From Ailurus styani (lineage: Eukaryota; Chordata; Mammalia; Carnivora; Ailuridae): DNA of 64,000 nucleotides. The stretch covers positions 317,606 through 381,605 of the forward strand of contig LNAC01000858.1 in the NCBI GenBank assembly GCA_002007465.1, written 5' to 3'. Position numbers and translations under genes: made by a program. The notes below the pieces were generated by a model. The model was not told the origin of the DNA. It did no database searches and saw only the letters and a program-made list of their open reading frames with translations. Numbering within the stretch: the stretch's first letter is position 1; each line of letters opens with the position of its first letter. Below are positions 26,036-39,058 of this stretch, piece after piece.

Positions 26036-27649
26036 TTTTTCATTTCAATACTAGTTAACATATAATGTATTATTAGTTTCAGGGGTAGAATTTAGTGATT
26101 CATCATTTGCATATAACACCCAGTGCTCATTACATCAAGTGCCCTCTTTAATGCCCATCACCCAATTACTCTATCCCCCCACCCACATCCTCACCAGCAA
26201 CTCTGTTCCCTATAGTAAAGTGTCTCTTATAGTTTGCCTCTGTTTTTATTTTTCCTTCCCTTCCCCATATGTTCATCTATTTTGTTTCTTAAATTCCACC
26301 TATGAGTGAAATCATACGGTTGTTGTCTTTCTCTAATTGACTTATTTTGCTTAGCATAACACTTTATAGTTCCATCCACGTCATTGTAAATGGCAAGATT
26401 TCATTGTTTTTGATGGCTGAGTGATATTCCACCCCCCATCCCACATCTTCCTTATCATCTGTTGATGGACATCTGGGCTCTTTCCATATTTTGGCTATTG
26501 TGGACATTGCTGCTATAAACATTGGGGTTCATGTGCCCCTTTGAATCTATGTTTGTATCCTTTCGGTAAATACCTAGTACTGCAATTGCTGAGTCATAGG
26601 GTAGTTCTATTTTCAACTTTCTGAGGACCCTCTATACTGTTTTCCAGTTTGGCTGGACCATTTTGCATTCCCACCAACAATGCAAGAGGGTTTCCCTTTC
26701 TCTATATCCTTGCCAGCATCTTTCAGCCTCTTGCCATTCTTTCCTGAGTTGTTAATTTTAGCCATTCTGACTGGTGAGATGGTATCTCATTGTGGTTTTG
26801 ATTTGTATTTCTCTAATGATGAGTGATATTGAACATTTTCTTCATGTGTCTGTTAGCCATTTGTATGACTTCTTGGAGAAATGTCTATTCATGTCTTCTT
26901 CCCATTTTTTGACTTGATTTTTAATTTTTTGGGTGTTGAGTTTGATAAGTTCTTTATAGATTTTTGATACTAGCCCTTTATCTGATGTTATTTGCAAATA
27001 TCTTCTCCCATTCCAGAGGTTGCCTTTTAGTTTCTTTGTGTCCTTTGTTGTGCAGCTTTTTATCTTGATGAACTCCCAATAGTTCACTTTTGCTTTTGTT
27101 GTCCAAGCCTCTGGAGACATGTCTAGCAAGAACTTGCTGTGACCGAGGTCAAAGAGGTTGATGCCTCTTTCACATTTAGGTCTTTTGTACACTTTGAATT
27201 TCGTTTTGTGTATGGTGTAAGACAGTGGTCCATTCTCATTCTTCTACATGTATTTGTCCAGTTTTCCCAATACCATTTGTTGACGAGACTATCTTTTTCC
27301 CACTGGATATTCTTTCTCTTTGTTGAACATTAACATTGTTTGACCATGTAGTTGCGGACTCGTTTCTGTGTTCACTGTCTGTTCTATTGATCTATGTGTC
27401 TATTTTTTTTTTCTGCCTGTACCATACTGCTTTGATTACTCCAGCTTTGTGTAATATAACCTGATATCTGGAATTGTGATATCTCCAGCCCTTTGTTCTG
27501 CTTTTCAACACTGTGTTGGCTATTTGGGGGCTTTTGTGGTTCCATATAAATTTCAGAATTGATTCTTTGAGATCTGTGAAAAATGCTGGTGTTATTTTGA
27601 TAGAGATCACAATGAATGTGTATACTGCTTTAGGTAGTATAGACATTTA

Positions 27650-27744
27650 AAAAAATCTTAATTTTATTTTTTTCAGTGTTCCAAGATTCATTGTTTATGC
27701 CACATCCAGTGCTCCATGTAATATGTGCCCTCCTTAATACCATT
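27650..27744 (-). mobile_element. Short L1 3' tail nested in L1
   Basis: About 95 bp of reversed L1 3' end (gccacatccagtgctccatg) interrupts ORF2 text; flanks gacattta and ccatttta are compatible with a duplication. Confidence 0.75.
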
Positions 27745-29165
27745 TTAACAATATTTGGTCTTTCAGTCCATAAGCATGGAATGTTTTTCCATTTCTTTGT
27801 GTCTTCCTCAATTTCTTTCATAAGTATCCTGTAGATTTTAGAGTATACTACTTTTACCTCTTTGGTAAGGTTTATTAATAGGTGTCTTAGAGTTTTTGGT
27901 ACAATTGTAAATGGGATTGATTCCTTGACTTCCCTTTCTGCTGCTTCATTGTTGGTGTATAGAAATGGAACAGACTTCTGTGTGTAGATTTTATAGAATG
28001 TGACTTTGCTGAATTCCTGTATGAGTTTGAGCAATTTTTTGGTTGAGTCTTCTGGGTTTTTTACATAGAGTATCATGACATCTGCAAAGAGTGAAAGTTT
28101 GGCTTCTTCTGTGCTGATCTGAATGCCTTTTATTTCTTTTTGTTGTCTGACTGATGAGGCTAGGACTTCTAGTACTATGTTGAACAACAGCGGCAAGAGT
28201 GGACATCCCAGTTGTGTTCCTGACCTCAGGGGAAAAGCTCTGTTTTTCCCCACTGAGGATGATATTAGTTGTAAGTCTTTCGTATACGGCCTTTATGATG
28301 CTGAGGTATGTTACCTCTATCCCTACCTTTTTAAAGGGTTTTTATCAAAAAGGATGCTGTATTTTGTCAAATGCCTTTCTGCACTGAGAGGATCACATGG
28401 TTCTTATCCCTTCTTTTATAATGTGGTGTATCATGTTGATTGATTTGTTGCTGTTGAACCACCCTTGTAGCCCAGGAATAAATCCCACTTGATCTTGGTG
28501 AATAATTCTATTAATATACTGTTGGATCCAATTGGCTGGTATCTTCTGGAGAATTTTGGCATCCATGTTCATCAGGGATATTGGTCTATAATTCTTTTTA
28601 GTGAGGTCTTTGTCTGGTTTTGGGATCAGGGCAATGCTGGCCACACAGAATGAGTTTGGAAGTTTTCCCTTCATTTCTATTTTTTGGAAAAGTTTCAGAA
28701 GAACAGATATTAATTCTTTAAATGTTTGGTAGAATTCCTGGGAAGCCATTCAGCCCTGGACACTTGTTTGTTGGGAGATTTTTGATTACTGCTTCAATTT
28801 CCTTGCGGGTTATGTGTCTGTGCAGGTTTTCTGTTTCTTCCTGTTTCAGTTTGGGTAGTCTATATAGATTTCTAGGAATGCATCTGTTCCTTCCAGATTG
28901 CCTAATTTGTTGGCATATAATTGCTCATAATATTCTCTTATAATCATATTTCTTTGGTGTTGGTTGTGATCTCTCCTCTTTCATTCATGATTTCATCTAT
29001 TTGGGTCTCTCTTTTCTTTTTGATAATCTGGCTAGGGGTTCATCAATTTTTGTTAATTCTTTTAAAGAACCAGCTTGTTCAATTGATTTTTTTTTAAATT
29101 TCTGTATCATTGATTGCTGCTCTAATCTTTATTTCCCTTCTCCTGCTGGATTTAGGCTTCATAGA

Positions 29166-29371
29166 TTTTTAAAAAGATTTTATTTATTTATTTGACAGAG
29201 ACACAGAGAGAGATCACAAGTAGGCAGAGAGGCAGGCAGAGAGAAAAGAGGAAGCAGGCAGGCTCCCTGCTGAGCAGGGAGCCCGATGCAGGGCTCGATC
29301 CCAGGACCCTGAGATCATGACCTGAGCCAAAGGCAGAGGCTTTAACCCACTGAGCCACCCAGGTGCTCCGT
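29166..29371 (-). mobile_element. Can-SINE
   Basis: Ends gccacccaggtgctccg. Duplication ggatttaggctt at 29148-29159 and 29372-29383. Confidence 0.97.
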
Positions 29372-29609
29372 GGATTTAGGCTTTATTTGCTGTTTTTTCC
29401 AGTACCTTTAAGTGTAAGGTTAGTTATGTATTTGAGACTTGTCTTGCTTCTTGAGGAAGGCCTGTATTTCTCTATACTTCCCTCTTCGGACCACCTTTGA
29501 TACATCCCAAAGAGTTTGGACTATTGTGTTTTCATTTTCATTTGCTTCCATGTGTTTTTTAATTCTTCTTTAATTTCTGGTTGACCCATTCATTCTTTAG
29601 TAAAATGTT

Positions 29610-29802
29610 TTTTTTTTTTAAAGATTTTATTTATTTATTTGACACACAGAGAGAGATTACAAGTAGGCAGAGAGGCAGGCAGAGAGACAGGGAGAGGAGG
29701 AAGCAGGCTCCCTGCTGAGCAGAGAGCCTCGATCCCAGGACGCTGAGATCATGACCTGAGCCGAAAGCAGAGACTTTAACCCACTGAGCCACCCAGGCGC
29801 CC
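29610..29802 (-). mobile_element. Can-SINE
   Basis: Ends gccacccaggcgccc. Duplication tagtaaaatgtt at 29598-29609 and tagtagaatgtt at 29803-29814. Confidence 0.97.
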
Positions 29803-30768
29803 TAGTAGAATGTTCTTTAACCTCTGTGTATTTGTGGTCCTTCCAAGTTGTTTCTTGTGGTTGACTTCAAGTTTCATAGGACTGAGGTCCAAAAATATGC
29901 ATGGTATGCTCTCAATCTTTTTGTACTGGTTGAATCCTGATTTGTGACCCAGTATGTGATCTATTCTGGAGAATGTTCCATGTGCACTGGAAAAGAATGT
30001 ATATTCTGTTGCTTTAGGATGAAATGCTCTGACTATATCTGTTAAGTCCATCTGGTCCAGTGTGTCATTCAAAGCCCTCATTTCCTTGTTGATCTTCTGT
30101 TTAGATAATCTGTCCATCACTATGAGTGGACAGATTGTATTATCAATAATTTTCTTTAATTTTGTTATTAATTGATTTATATATTTGGCTGCTCCAATGT
30201 TAGGAGCATATTTACAATTGTTAGATCTTCGTGTTTGATAGACCCCTTTATTATGATACAGTGTCCTTCTTCATCTCTTATCATCTTTGATTTAAAATCT
30301 AGCTTGATATAAGGATGGCTATTCCAGCATTGTCTCCATGTCTGTAAGCATAATGATTCTCCACCCAAAAAATGAGTCTCTTGTAGACAGCATATTGATG
30401 GGTCTTTTTTTTTTTTTTAACCCATTCTGATACCCTATGCCTCCTGTCTTTTGATTGGAGCATTTAGTCCATTTACATTCAGAGGAATTATTGAAAGAGA
30501 TGAATTTAGTGCCACTGTATTCCTATGAAGTTGCTCTTCATGTAGATTGTCTCTGTTCCTTTCTAGTCTTTGTTATTTTTGGTTTCTCTTTCTGCTTTTT
30601 TATTTCAATACATGAGCATGGAATATCTTTTCATTTGTTTGTGTCCTCCTCAATTTCCTTCATAAATGTTTTATAGTTTTCATAGTACAGGTCTTTCACG
30701 TCCAGGGTTAATTTTATTCCTAGGTATTTTATTCTTTTTGGTGCGATTGTAAATGAGATTGTTTTCTT

Positions 30769-30959
30769 TCTTTTTTTTTTTTTTTTTTACTTCACAGAGG
30801 GAGAGAGATCACAAGGAGGCAGAGAGGCAGGCAGAGAGAGAGAGGGAAGCAGGCTCCCCGCTGAGCAGGGAGCCCGATGCGGGCCTCGATCCCAGGACCC
30901 TGAGATCATGACCTGAGCCAAAAGCAGAGGCTTTAACCCACTGAGCCACCCAGGCGCCC
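30769..30959 (-). mobile_element. Can-SINE with 15-bp target duplication
   Basis: Reversed SINE ending cacccaggcgccc. Duplication tgagattgttttctt at 30754-30768 and 30960-30974. Confidence 0.97.
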
Positions 30960-31717
30960 TGAGATTGTTTTCTTAATCTCTCTTTCTGCTACTTCATTAT
31001 TAGAGTATAGAAATGGAATGGATTTCTGTACATTCGTTTGTTATCCTGCCACCTTACTGTATTCATTTATCAGTTTTAGTAGTTTTTTTGGAGTCTTTTG
31101 GGTTTTCTATATATAGAGTCATGTAATCTGCAAATAGTGAAAGTTTTACTTCTTCCTTACCAATTTGGATGCCTCTTATTCCTTTTTCTTACTTTGTTGC
31201 TGTGGCTAAGAGTTCCAGTAGTATGTTGAATAAAAGTGGTGAGAGTGGATATTCTTATCTTGTTCCTAACCTTGGGAGAAAAGCTCTTAGTTTTTCCCCA
31301 TTGGGAATGATGTTAGCTGTGGGTGTTTCTTATATGGCCTTTATTATTTTGAGATACGTTCCCTCTAAATCTACTTCGTTAAGGGTTTTTATCACAAATG
31401 GATTTTGTACTTTGTCAAATGCTTTTACTGCATCTACTGAAATGTTACAGTTTTTGTCCTTTCTCTTATTGATGTGATGTATCACATTGATTGATTTGTG
31501 AATATTGAACCACTCTTGAAACCCAGGAATAAATCCCACTTTATTGTGGTAGATGATTTTATTAATGTATTGTTTGATTTGTTTGCTAATATTTTGTTGA
31601 GGTTTTTTGCATCTATATCCTCCAGGTCTTATTATCTCTTTTTTATGTGGAGTCTTTATCTGTTTTTGGTGTCAGGGCAAATGGTGGCCTCTTGGAATGA
31701 ATTTGGAGGTTTTCTTT

Positions 31718-31718
<1 letters not shown>

Positions 31719-31766
<48 letters not shown>
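31719..31766. repeat. (TG)n microsatellite
   Basis: About 23 uninterrupted TG units. Confidence 0.98.
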
Positions 31767-31767
<1 letters not shown>

Positions 31768-32937
31768 TATAGTTTGAAAAGAATAGGTATTAACTCCTAA
31801 AATGTTTGGTAGAATTAGCCTATGAAGCCATCTGGTCCTGGAATTTTGTTTGTTGGGAGTTTTTGATTACTGATTCAATTTCATTGCTGTTAACAGGTCT
31901 GCCCATATGCTTAAGTTTTGGGAGGTTATATGTTTCTAGGACTTCATCCATTTCTTCTAGGTTGTGCAATGTGTTGGCATATAATTTTTCATAATCTTTA
32001 TAATCCCTTATATTTCTGTGGTGTTGGTTGATTTCTCCTCTTTCATGTCTGATGTTTATTTGAGTTCTCTCTTTTGATGAGTCTGTATAAAGGTTTATCA
32101 ATTCATTTTTTCAAAGAACTGGTTCTGGGTTTTATTGATCTGTTCTACTGTTTCTTTTTTTTTTAGTTTATATAAGTTTATTTCTGCTCTAATATTTATT
32201 ATTTCCTCCTACTGGTTTGGGGTTTCATTTGTTCTTTTTCTAGCTCCTTTAGGTGTAAGGGTAGTTTTTTGAGATTTTTCTTGCTTCTTGAGGTGGGCCT
32301 GTATTGTTATAAACTTACCTCTCAGAGCCACTTTTGCTTCATCCTGAAGATTTGGACCGTTATTTTTATTTTCATTTGTCTCCATGTACTTTTTTGTTTT
32401 CCTCCTTGATTTCTTAGTTGACACACTCATTGTTTAGTAGCATGTGACTTAACTTCCACGTATTTTTGCTCTTTCCAGACTCTTTCTTCTGTTTGGTTTT
32501 CACAGCACTGTGATCAGAAAAGATGCATGGTATGACTTCAGTCTTTTGTAATTTGTTGAGGCTTGTTTTATGCCCTAATATGTAATCTATTCTGCAGAAT
32601 GTTTCATGGGCATTTGAAAAAAATGTGTATCCTGCTGTTTTAGGATGGAATGTTCTGAATATATGTCAGATCGATCTGGCTAATGTGTCATTCAAGCCCA
32701 CTTGTTGATTTTCTGCTTGATCTATCCATTGATGTAACTGGGGTGTTAAAGTCCTCTAATATTATTGTAGTACTATACCAATTACTTTATGTTTATTATT
32801 ATGAGTTTTATGTATTTGGGTGCTTCTGTGTTGGGTGCATAAATATTGTTACATCTTCTTATTGGGTTGTTCCTTTTATAATTATATAGTGTCCTTGTGT
32901 CCAGTTACAGTCTTTGTTTTAAAATCTTTTTTTTTTT

Positions 32938-33128
32938 CTCCTTAGGTGGCTCAGTCAGTTAAGCATCTGTCTTTGCTCAGATCATGATCCCATAGTCCTG
33001 GGATCGAGTTCTGAGCTGGGTTCCTTGCTTAGCAGGGAGCCTGCTTCCCCCTCTGCCTGCTGCTCCCCCTGCTTGTTCTCGCTTTATCGCTCTCTCTGAC
33101 AAATAAATAAATACAATCTTTAAAAAAA
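32938..33128 (+). mobile_element. Can-SINE
   Basis: Sense body 'taggtggctcagtcagttaa' with (AAATA)n tail. The first few bases of the head are missing. Confidence 0.93.
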
Positions 33129-33320
33129 ATGTCTTTTGTCACTGGTTACCAGAATGGGTGTGGGTGGAGGGATGGGTTAATTAGGTGATGGGGTTTAGGG
33201 AGTGCACTTGTGATGAGTACCAGGTGATGTATGGAAATGCTAAATCACTATATCATACACCTGAAACTAATATCCTGTAAATTAACTAACTGTAATTTAA
33301 ATAAATCTAAAAAAACAAAT
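33129..33320 (+). mobile_element. L1 3' UTR tail
   Basis: Sense L1 3' UTR ('gatgggttaattaggtgatgg', 'cacctgaaactaatatcctg') inserted with the SINE into the minus-oriented L1. Confidence 0.8.
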
Positions 33321-33469
33321 ATAATAGTATATATTGACTATCCATGTATTAAGTAAATAGTCTATTTTGTCTAAATAAGTATTGCTACCTCAGCTTTCTT
33401 TTCATTTCCAATAGCATGATAAAAACTTCTCCATCCCTTCACTTTCAATCTACATGTATCTTTAGTTCT

Positions 33470-33612
33470 TTTTTTCTTAAAGATTTTATGAGAGCAGTGT
33501 GAGGGAGTGTGAGTACACAATCAGTGGGACTAGCAGTCAGAGGGAGAAGGAAAAGCAGGCTCCCTGCTCTGCAAGGAGTCCGATGCAGGGCTCAATCCCG
33601 GGACCCTGGGTG
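33470..33612 (-). mobile_element. Can-SINE, truncated at the head
   Basis: Reversed SINE that ends early at gggaccctggg, so the tRNA A-box half is missing. Flanks tatctttagttct and tgtctttagttct suggest a duplication. Confidence 0.85.
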
Positions 33613-36600
33613 TCCATGTCTTTAGTTCTGAAATAAGGCCCTTGTAGGAAGCATATAGATGGGTTTTGCTTTTTCATGCATTCTGTCAGCCTATATCTTT
33701 GATTGGAGCATTTAGTCATTTACAGTCAGTGTAATTATTGAGAGTTATGTACTTATTGCCATTTTGTTGCTTGTTTTATGTTGTTATTTTTTTTTCTCTG
33801 TTCCTCCCTTCTCTTGCTTTCTTTTCTCACTGCTTGTCAGCTTTCTTTAGTGCTACATTGGGATTCCTTGCTCTTTATTTTTTGCATATTTGTTACTTTA
33901 CCATTCAGTTCATACATAGCATCCTTTTCATATAGCAGTCTATATTAAGTTGATGTTTACTTATGACTGAATCCATTCTTTACTCCCTGCTCCCATGTTT
34001 TATTAAAATTAATGTCTCTCTACTTGCAGGCAGGGTTTAGTTACTGTATATGGTGTCATATTTTACCTCCTTTAATTCCATGAATTCCCTAACTGATTTC
34101 TATAGATACACTTATTTTTACTCCTCCTATGTTTCCTACTTTTCTTACTCCTACTTACATTTTTTTTTTCTCACTCAGGGTCTCCTTTAACATCTCTTGC
34201 AGCACTGGTTATTTATTATGAATTCCTTTAACTTTTGTTTGTTTTAGAAACTCTATTTCTTCTTCTATTCTGAATGATAGTCTTACTGATAAGAGTATTC
34301 TTGGCTACAGGTTTTTTCTTTTCAGCACTTTGAATATATCATGCCGCTCCCTGTGGCCTGCAAAATTTCTGCTAAAAATCCAGTTAACAGCTTTATGGGG
34401 TTTCCCTTGTATATAACTGTTTTCTTTACTCCTGCTGCTTTTAAAATTCTCTCCTTATCACTACTTTTGGCCACTTTAAGTACTATGTATCTTGATGTGG
34501 ACCTCCGTGGGTTGCTTTTGTTCAAGGCTCTCTGTGTCTCAGATCTGGATTTCTGTTTCCTTCCCAGATTTGGGACCTTTTTAGCTATTATTTCTTCAAA
34601 ATTTCTGCCTCCTTTTCTCTCTCTTCTCTTGCTGGGATCCACATAATTGGGAGGGTTAGTATGCTTCAAGGTGTTGTTGAGTTCCCCAAATCTATTTTCT
34701 TTTTGTATTAGTTTTTTTCTCTCACCTGTTCAGCTTGATTGCTTTCTTCCAGGTCGCTCATCCATTCTTTTGCCTCCTTTAGTCTACCATTCATTCCACC
34801 TAGTGATTTTTAATTTCATTTATTGAGTTCTTCTTTGATTGGTTCTTTTGTATATTTTCTCTTTGTTAAGGTAGCCCTTAGGTCCTCCACTCTTTTATCA
34901 AATCCTTTGAATAACTTTATGACCATTAATTTAATTTCTCTATCAGGCATATTAATTATCTTCATTTTGCTTATGTCTCTTGCTGTGATTTTGTCCTGTA
35001 CTCTCATTTAGGACATACACTTCTGTGTCCTCATTTTTCTTAACTTTCTGTGTCTGTTTCTATGTGTTAGGAAAGTCAGCTGCATTTCCTGACCTTAAAA
35101 TTAGTTGCCTTATGAAAAAGAGATTCTGTAGTGCCCTGCAGTGAAGTGGCCCCTGGTCACAAGAAGCTGGTACTCCAGAGGTGTCTCCTATGTGTTTTGT
35201 TTGTGCTTCCTTTTGGGGCTGAGGCACTTTTTCCTTTGGACAGTTGTCTTCAGTGTCTCTCTATTTGTGGGCAGGGTTTAGTTCTTGTGATAGTGATCAC
35301 TTTGGGGCGGCCTTGGACTTGATGAGAGTCAGACCAGGTATTTGCCATAGATGCAATAGCACTGAAGTGCAGGGCACTTTCCCTGTTTTGTCCCCTGAAA
35401 AGTTTTCCTTGGTGGGTGGGACCTGCAGTCAGACCAGGTATCTGCCCCCAGTATGTGATTATCTTTCTCCCTGTTGCCCTTGTTGTGGCTGCTTGCACTC
35501 TGCCGGCCTTGTCACAGTACTTTGGATGGGCTCTAAAAGTGTATTGGAGGTGGATCCGCAGAAGCACAGAGAGTGGAGGTTGAAGGTAGGATGCACAGTG
35601 TTAACAAAAGGTTTGGGAGGGTCCTCTGTGGGAAGAGAGCTGGTGCTGAGACCTCGCTGGAGGTGGCATGTCTATAGGGGAATGTGAGTGAGGTGGGCAC
35701 TGTTAGCAAGTTAGGTAGCAAGTATTGGCACTGGGCTGGTTCCCACAGGTTGCTATGCTGGGAGGTGGGGTGGGGGAGGGAAATGGTGCCTGCTAACTCC
35801 TTTATTCCTGAAGAAGTCTCTGAATGATCCCTGTCCCACCAGCACAGGCTCTGAGATTAGTAAACAAATCTCCCCCCGATATACCCCAGGCTATTTTAAA
35901 ACCACTACTTCTATGCTGTATCACTGCAGGGCTGTTTGGGTGAGGACTCAGTTTTCTCTCATCCCCCTGGTCTCCCAGATATTAGGCCACTGATTTTTAA
36001 TGTTTCAGGTATTAAGTCCCACTGATTGTAAGAACTCAGAAAATTTAGCCTCTCTGGTTTTCAAAGTCAAATGATATGGGGATATATTTTTCCTGGATGG
36101 CCTCCCCAGTGTGAGAGTCTGTTTCTCTCCACACCCTTGGACAGGGGCATTCTTCCCTTCCCATAGGCAGTCCCATGGGCCATTTAGTTTCCAACTGGAT
36201 CTTTGGCCTTCTTCACTCTTCAGTGTGGCCGCTTCTCTTCCTTTAGTTATGGCCTTTGTTCTGTCAGTCTTCAGCTTGTTTCCTGGGTTATTTACATTGA
36301 TGGGAGCTTTATCTTGCACCCATGGGATGAGGTGAGCTTAGAGTGTTTGGGTTAATGTAGAGTATGAAATCATCCATAATACCCGGCTTGCTAAAATGTA
36401 ACACAGAGGCCACTGGGGGTGATGGAAGGTTTCAGAGAAGGGCATAGGCCATTTGGAATGCTGATGCCAGCATGATCACTCTGCCACAGGGAGGTGCCTT
36501 CCCCAAAGCTTTCTTAGCCCAAACAGCTACCCTGTGATCTAAGAGTTGTATGCATTGTCCCCTAAAGTTAAGTTAGCAGAACTCACAGAACAAGGTGATT

Positions 36601-36871
36601 GGCACATTGTTTCTTTCCTGTAATCAGACTCTTCTATTTTCTGTAAGACCCCTTGCCACACATCACTTGCTTGAGAAACAGAGTAATAAAGATTCATGAT
36701 TATCCTGAAGCACGAATAAAAGTGAGAGCAAAGAAGAGCAGAGGATCTTCATCTCTAAGCGTTGACCCCCTTGCCTTCTCTTTTTCACAGCAAAGTCTGG
36801 AGTAATCTCTCATCCATCACTAGCCATTCCTGGTATTAGTCCCCCTACTCTGCCATCTTCCTGGGAAGTCC

Positions 36872-37101
36872 TAATGAAAACGTTGGAAATATTTTGAGAA
36901 TTACCAAAATTCTCAAATTACCAAATTTATCAAAATTATCAAATTTCTGTCTGTGATACAGACAGAAAGTGAGCAAATGGTGTTGAAAAAATGGCACCAA
37001 CAGACTTGCGCAGTGTGGGGTTGCCACCAGTCTTCAATTTATGCAAGAAGCAATATCTGTAAAGTGCAATAAAGCAAAGCACAATAAAATGAGGTAAGCC
37101 T
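36872..37101 (-). mobile_element. Tigger1-type (Tc1/mariner) end fragment
   Basis: 'ggttgccaccagtcttcaat', 'agtgcaataaagcaaagcac' and terminal 'gaggtaagcctg' match the reversed Tigger1 terminus. A local expansion of 'aaattaccaaatttatca'-type units lies at about 36897-36945. Confidence 0.85.
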
Positions 37102-37102
37102 G

Positions 37103-37140
37103 CATATGTGTGTATGTGTGTGTGTGTGTGTGTGTGTATA
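37103..37140. repeat. (TG)n microsatellite
   Basis: TG run directly after the Tigger1 end. Confidence 0.95.
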
Positions 37141-37356
37141 CACACAAGCTCTGACGTTAGGTGTGTATATAACTGTTATATCTTTCTATAGAATTGATCC
37201 TTCTACCATAATATAGAAACCTTTGTTTCTATAGAGCTTTTTACTTTATGTCCATTTTGTTGATATTAAATATAACCTCTGTGCTTTCTTTTGGTTACTA
37301 TTTACTCTAGATATCTTTTTCCATCCATTCTCTTTCAGTCTATATGTGTCTTTATT

Positions 37357-37526
37357 CTTTTTTTTTTTTTTTAAGATTTTCTTTATTTGACAGAGAGACA
37401 GCGAGAGAGAGAGCTTGCATGCACAAGCAGGGGGAGTAGGAGAGGGAGAAGCAGGACTCGTTTCCAGGACCCTGAGATCATGATCTGAGCTGAAGGCAGA
37501 TGTTTAACTGAGCCACCCAGGCACCT
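37357..37526 (-). mobile_element. Can-SINE
   Basis: Ends gagccacccaggcacc; flanked by tctatatgtgtctttatt and tctatatgtgttttt. Confidence 0.93.
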
Positions 37527-38936
37527 GGTCTATATGTGTTTTTAAATCGAAAATGAGTTGCTTGTAGACAACATATCTCTAGATTTTATTTTTTAATTCA
37601 TTCTGCCTTTTAAGTTTGAACTGCTTACATTTGCTTTTGGTAGGTGAGGACTTATGCCATGCTATTAATCATTTTCTGTTTTGCAGTTTTTTTTGTTCTT
37701 TTCTTCCTGTCTTACCATCTTTATTATCTAAAGATTTTTATGTTAATTTACTTTGATTCTATCTTTGGTGTATCTATTAGTGTTTTGTTTTAAGTACCTT
37801 GACTATTGCAGAAAATGTCTTATAGTTATAACATCTGTTATAAGTTAATAACAGATTAACCTCAGTTGTACATAAAAATTCTGTAGTTTTACTCTTTTCC
37901 TCACTATTTTATATTCTTGTAGTCAGAGTTCTTTTTATATTATGTATCTATTAACAAATTTTTGTATTAGTTAAAAGTAATTTACATAACACTATTACAG
38001 TGTTATATTATTCTATGTTTGCCTATTTATTTTTATTAATGAGTTTTATGCTGTCATATGCTTTTGTGTTTCCATTTTTATTTGAAGAACTCCTCTGGTT
38101 AAGCATTTCTTGCAAGGCAGGTCTAGTGGTAACAAACTCCCTTTGTTTTTGTTTGTGTGGGAAAGACTTTACCTCTTCTTCATTTGCAAAGGATAATTTT
38201 TTCACGTATAGTATTCTTGGTTGGAAGGCTTTTTCATTTAGTGTTTTGAATATATCATCCCACTGTCTCCTACCCTGCAAGGTTCTTGCTGAGAAATCTA
38301 ATAGTCTAATGTGGTTACCTTCTATTTGATGAGTCACTTTTCCCTGGCTGCTTTCAAAATTCTGTGACTTTTTGATAATCTGATAATAATGTGCCTTGGT
38401 GTGCTCTTATTTAAGTCCTTGGAGTTTCATGAATCTGGATGTCCATTTCCCTCCCTATATTTGAGAAGTTTTTAGCTGTGATTTCTCTAAATAAACTTTA
38501 TGCTCTTTCCTCTCTTTTCCTGAGACTCTGAGAATGTATGTACTTGTTCTTTTGGTGGTGTGCCATAACTCTCAAAGGTGTCTTCATTCTTTTTCATTGC
38601 TTTTTCTCCTCTGAATAGATCATTTCAAATGACCTATCTTCAGATTTATAGTTTATTTCTTCTTGATGAAGTCTGTTGTTGACACTCTCAGCCCCAGAAT
38701 GTTTTTAAGTTTTGTTTTTTTTTAATGATTTCTATCTCTTGAACTTATTTTGTCCATGAAATGTTTTCCAGGTTTCATTGGGCTTCCTGTGTCCTTTTGT
38801 AGCTTACTGATCTTCCTTAAAACAATTATTTTTAGTTCCTTGACAGCCAATTTGTGATCTCCGTATCTTTGGGGTCACTTACTGTAAATTTATTCTTTTA
38901 TTCTGAGTAAAACTTGGTTGTGTTATGTTTTCTTAT

Positions 38937-39058
38937 TCTTTCTTTCTTTCTTCCTCCCTCCCTTCCTTCCTTCTCTCCCTCCCTCCCTCCCTTTCTCCTT
39001 CCTTCCTTCCTTCCTTCCTTCCTTCCTTCCTTCCTTCCTTCCTTCCTTTCTTTTCTCT
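38937..39058. repeat. (TTCC)n / (CCCT)n pyrimidine microsatellite
   Basis: About 120 bp of TTCC-rich tract with a long pure core at 38998-39047. Confidence 0.98.

Larger units (their letters stand above)
26036..30600 (-). mobile_element. L1 (3' UTR to ORF2 endonuclease), inactive
   Basis: A long minus-oriented L1: 3' UTR at 26036-26530, then ORF2 to the endonuclease region near 30420. The RT active-site box reads FADV in place of FADD (about 28067-28090), and stops are frequent. It contains an L1 tail (27650-27744) and two SINEs (29166-29369, 29610-29802). Co-oriented with the host gene. Confidence 0.85.
30601..36866 (-). mobile_element. L1 with ORF1 and 5' UTR, 3' part missing
   Basis: Minus-oriented: ORF2 at 30601-33900 (interrupted), ORF1 at about 35010-34320 and 5' UTR to 36866. 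The minus-strand peptide encoded at 34669-34322 is L1 ORF1p-like (GRNFEEIIAKKVPNLGRKQK). The right end 'ctctgccatcttcct' is the reverse of an L1 5' start. Multiple stops; inactive. Its 3' half is absent where it meets the preceding L1. Confidence 0.85.

Noticed and set aside
34322..34669. 115-codon minus-strand frame as a possible cellular gene
   Set aside because: It is L1 ORF1p homologous and lies between L1 5' UTR and ORF2 on the same strand.
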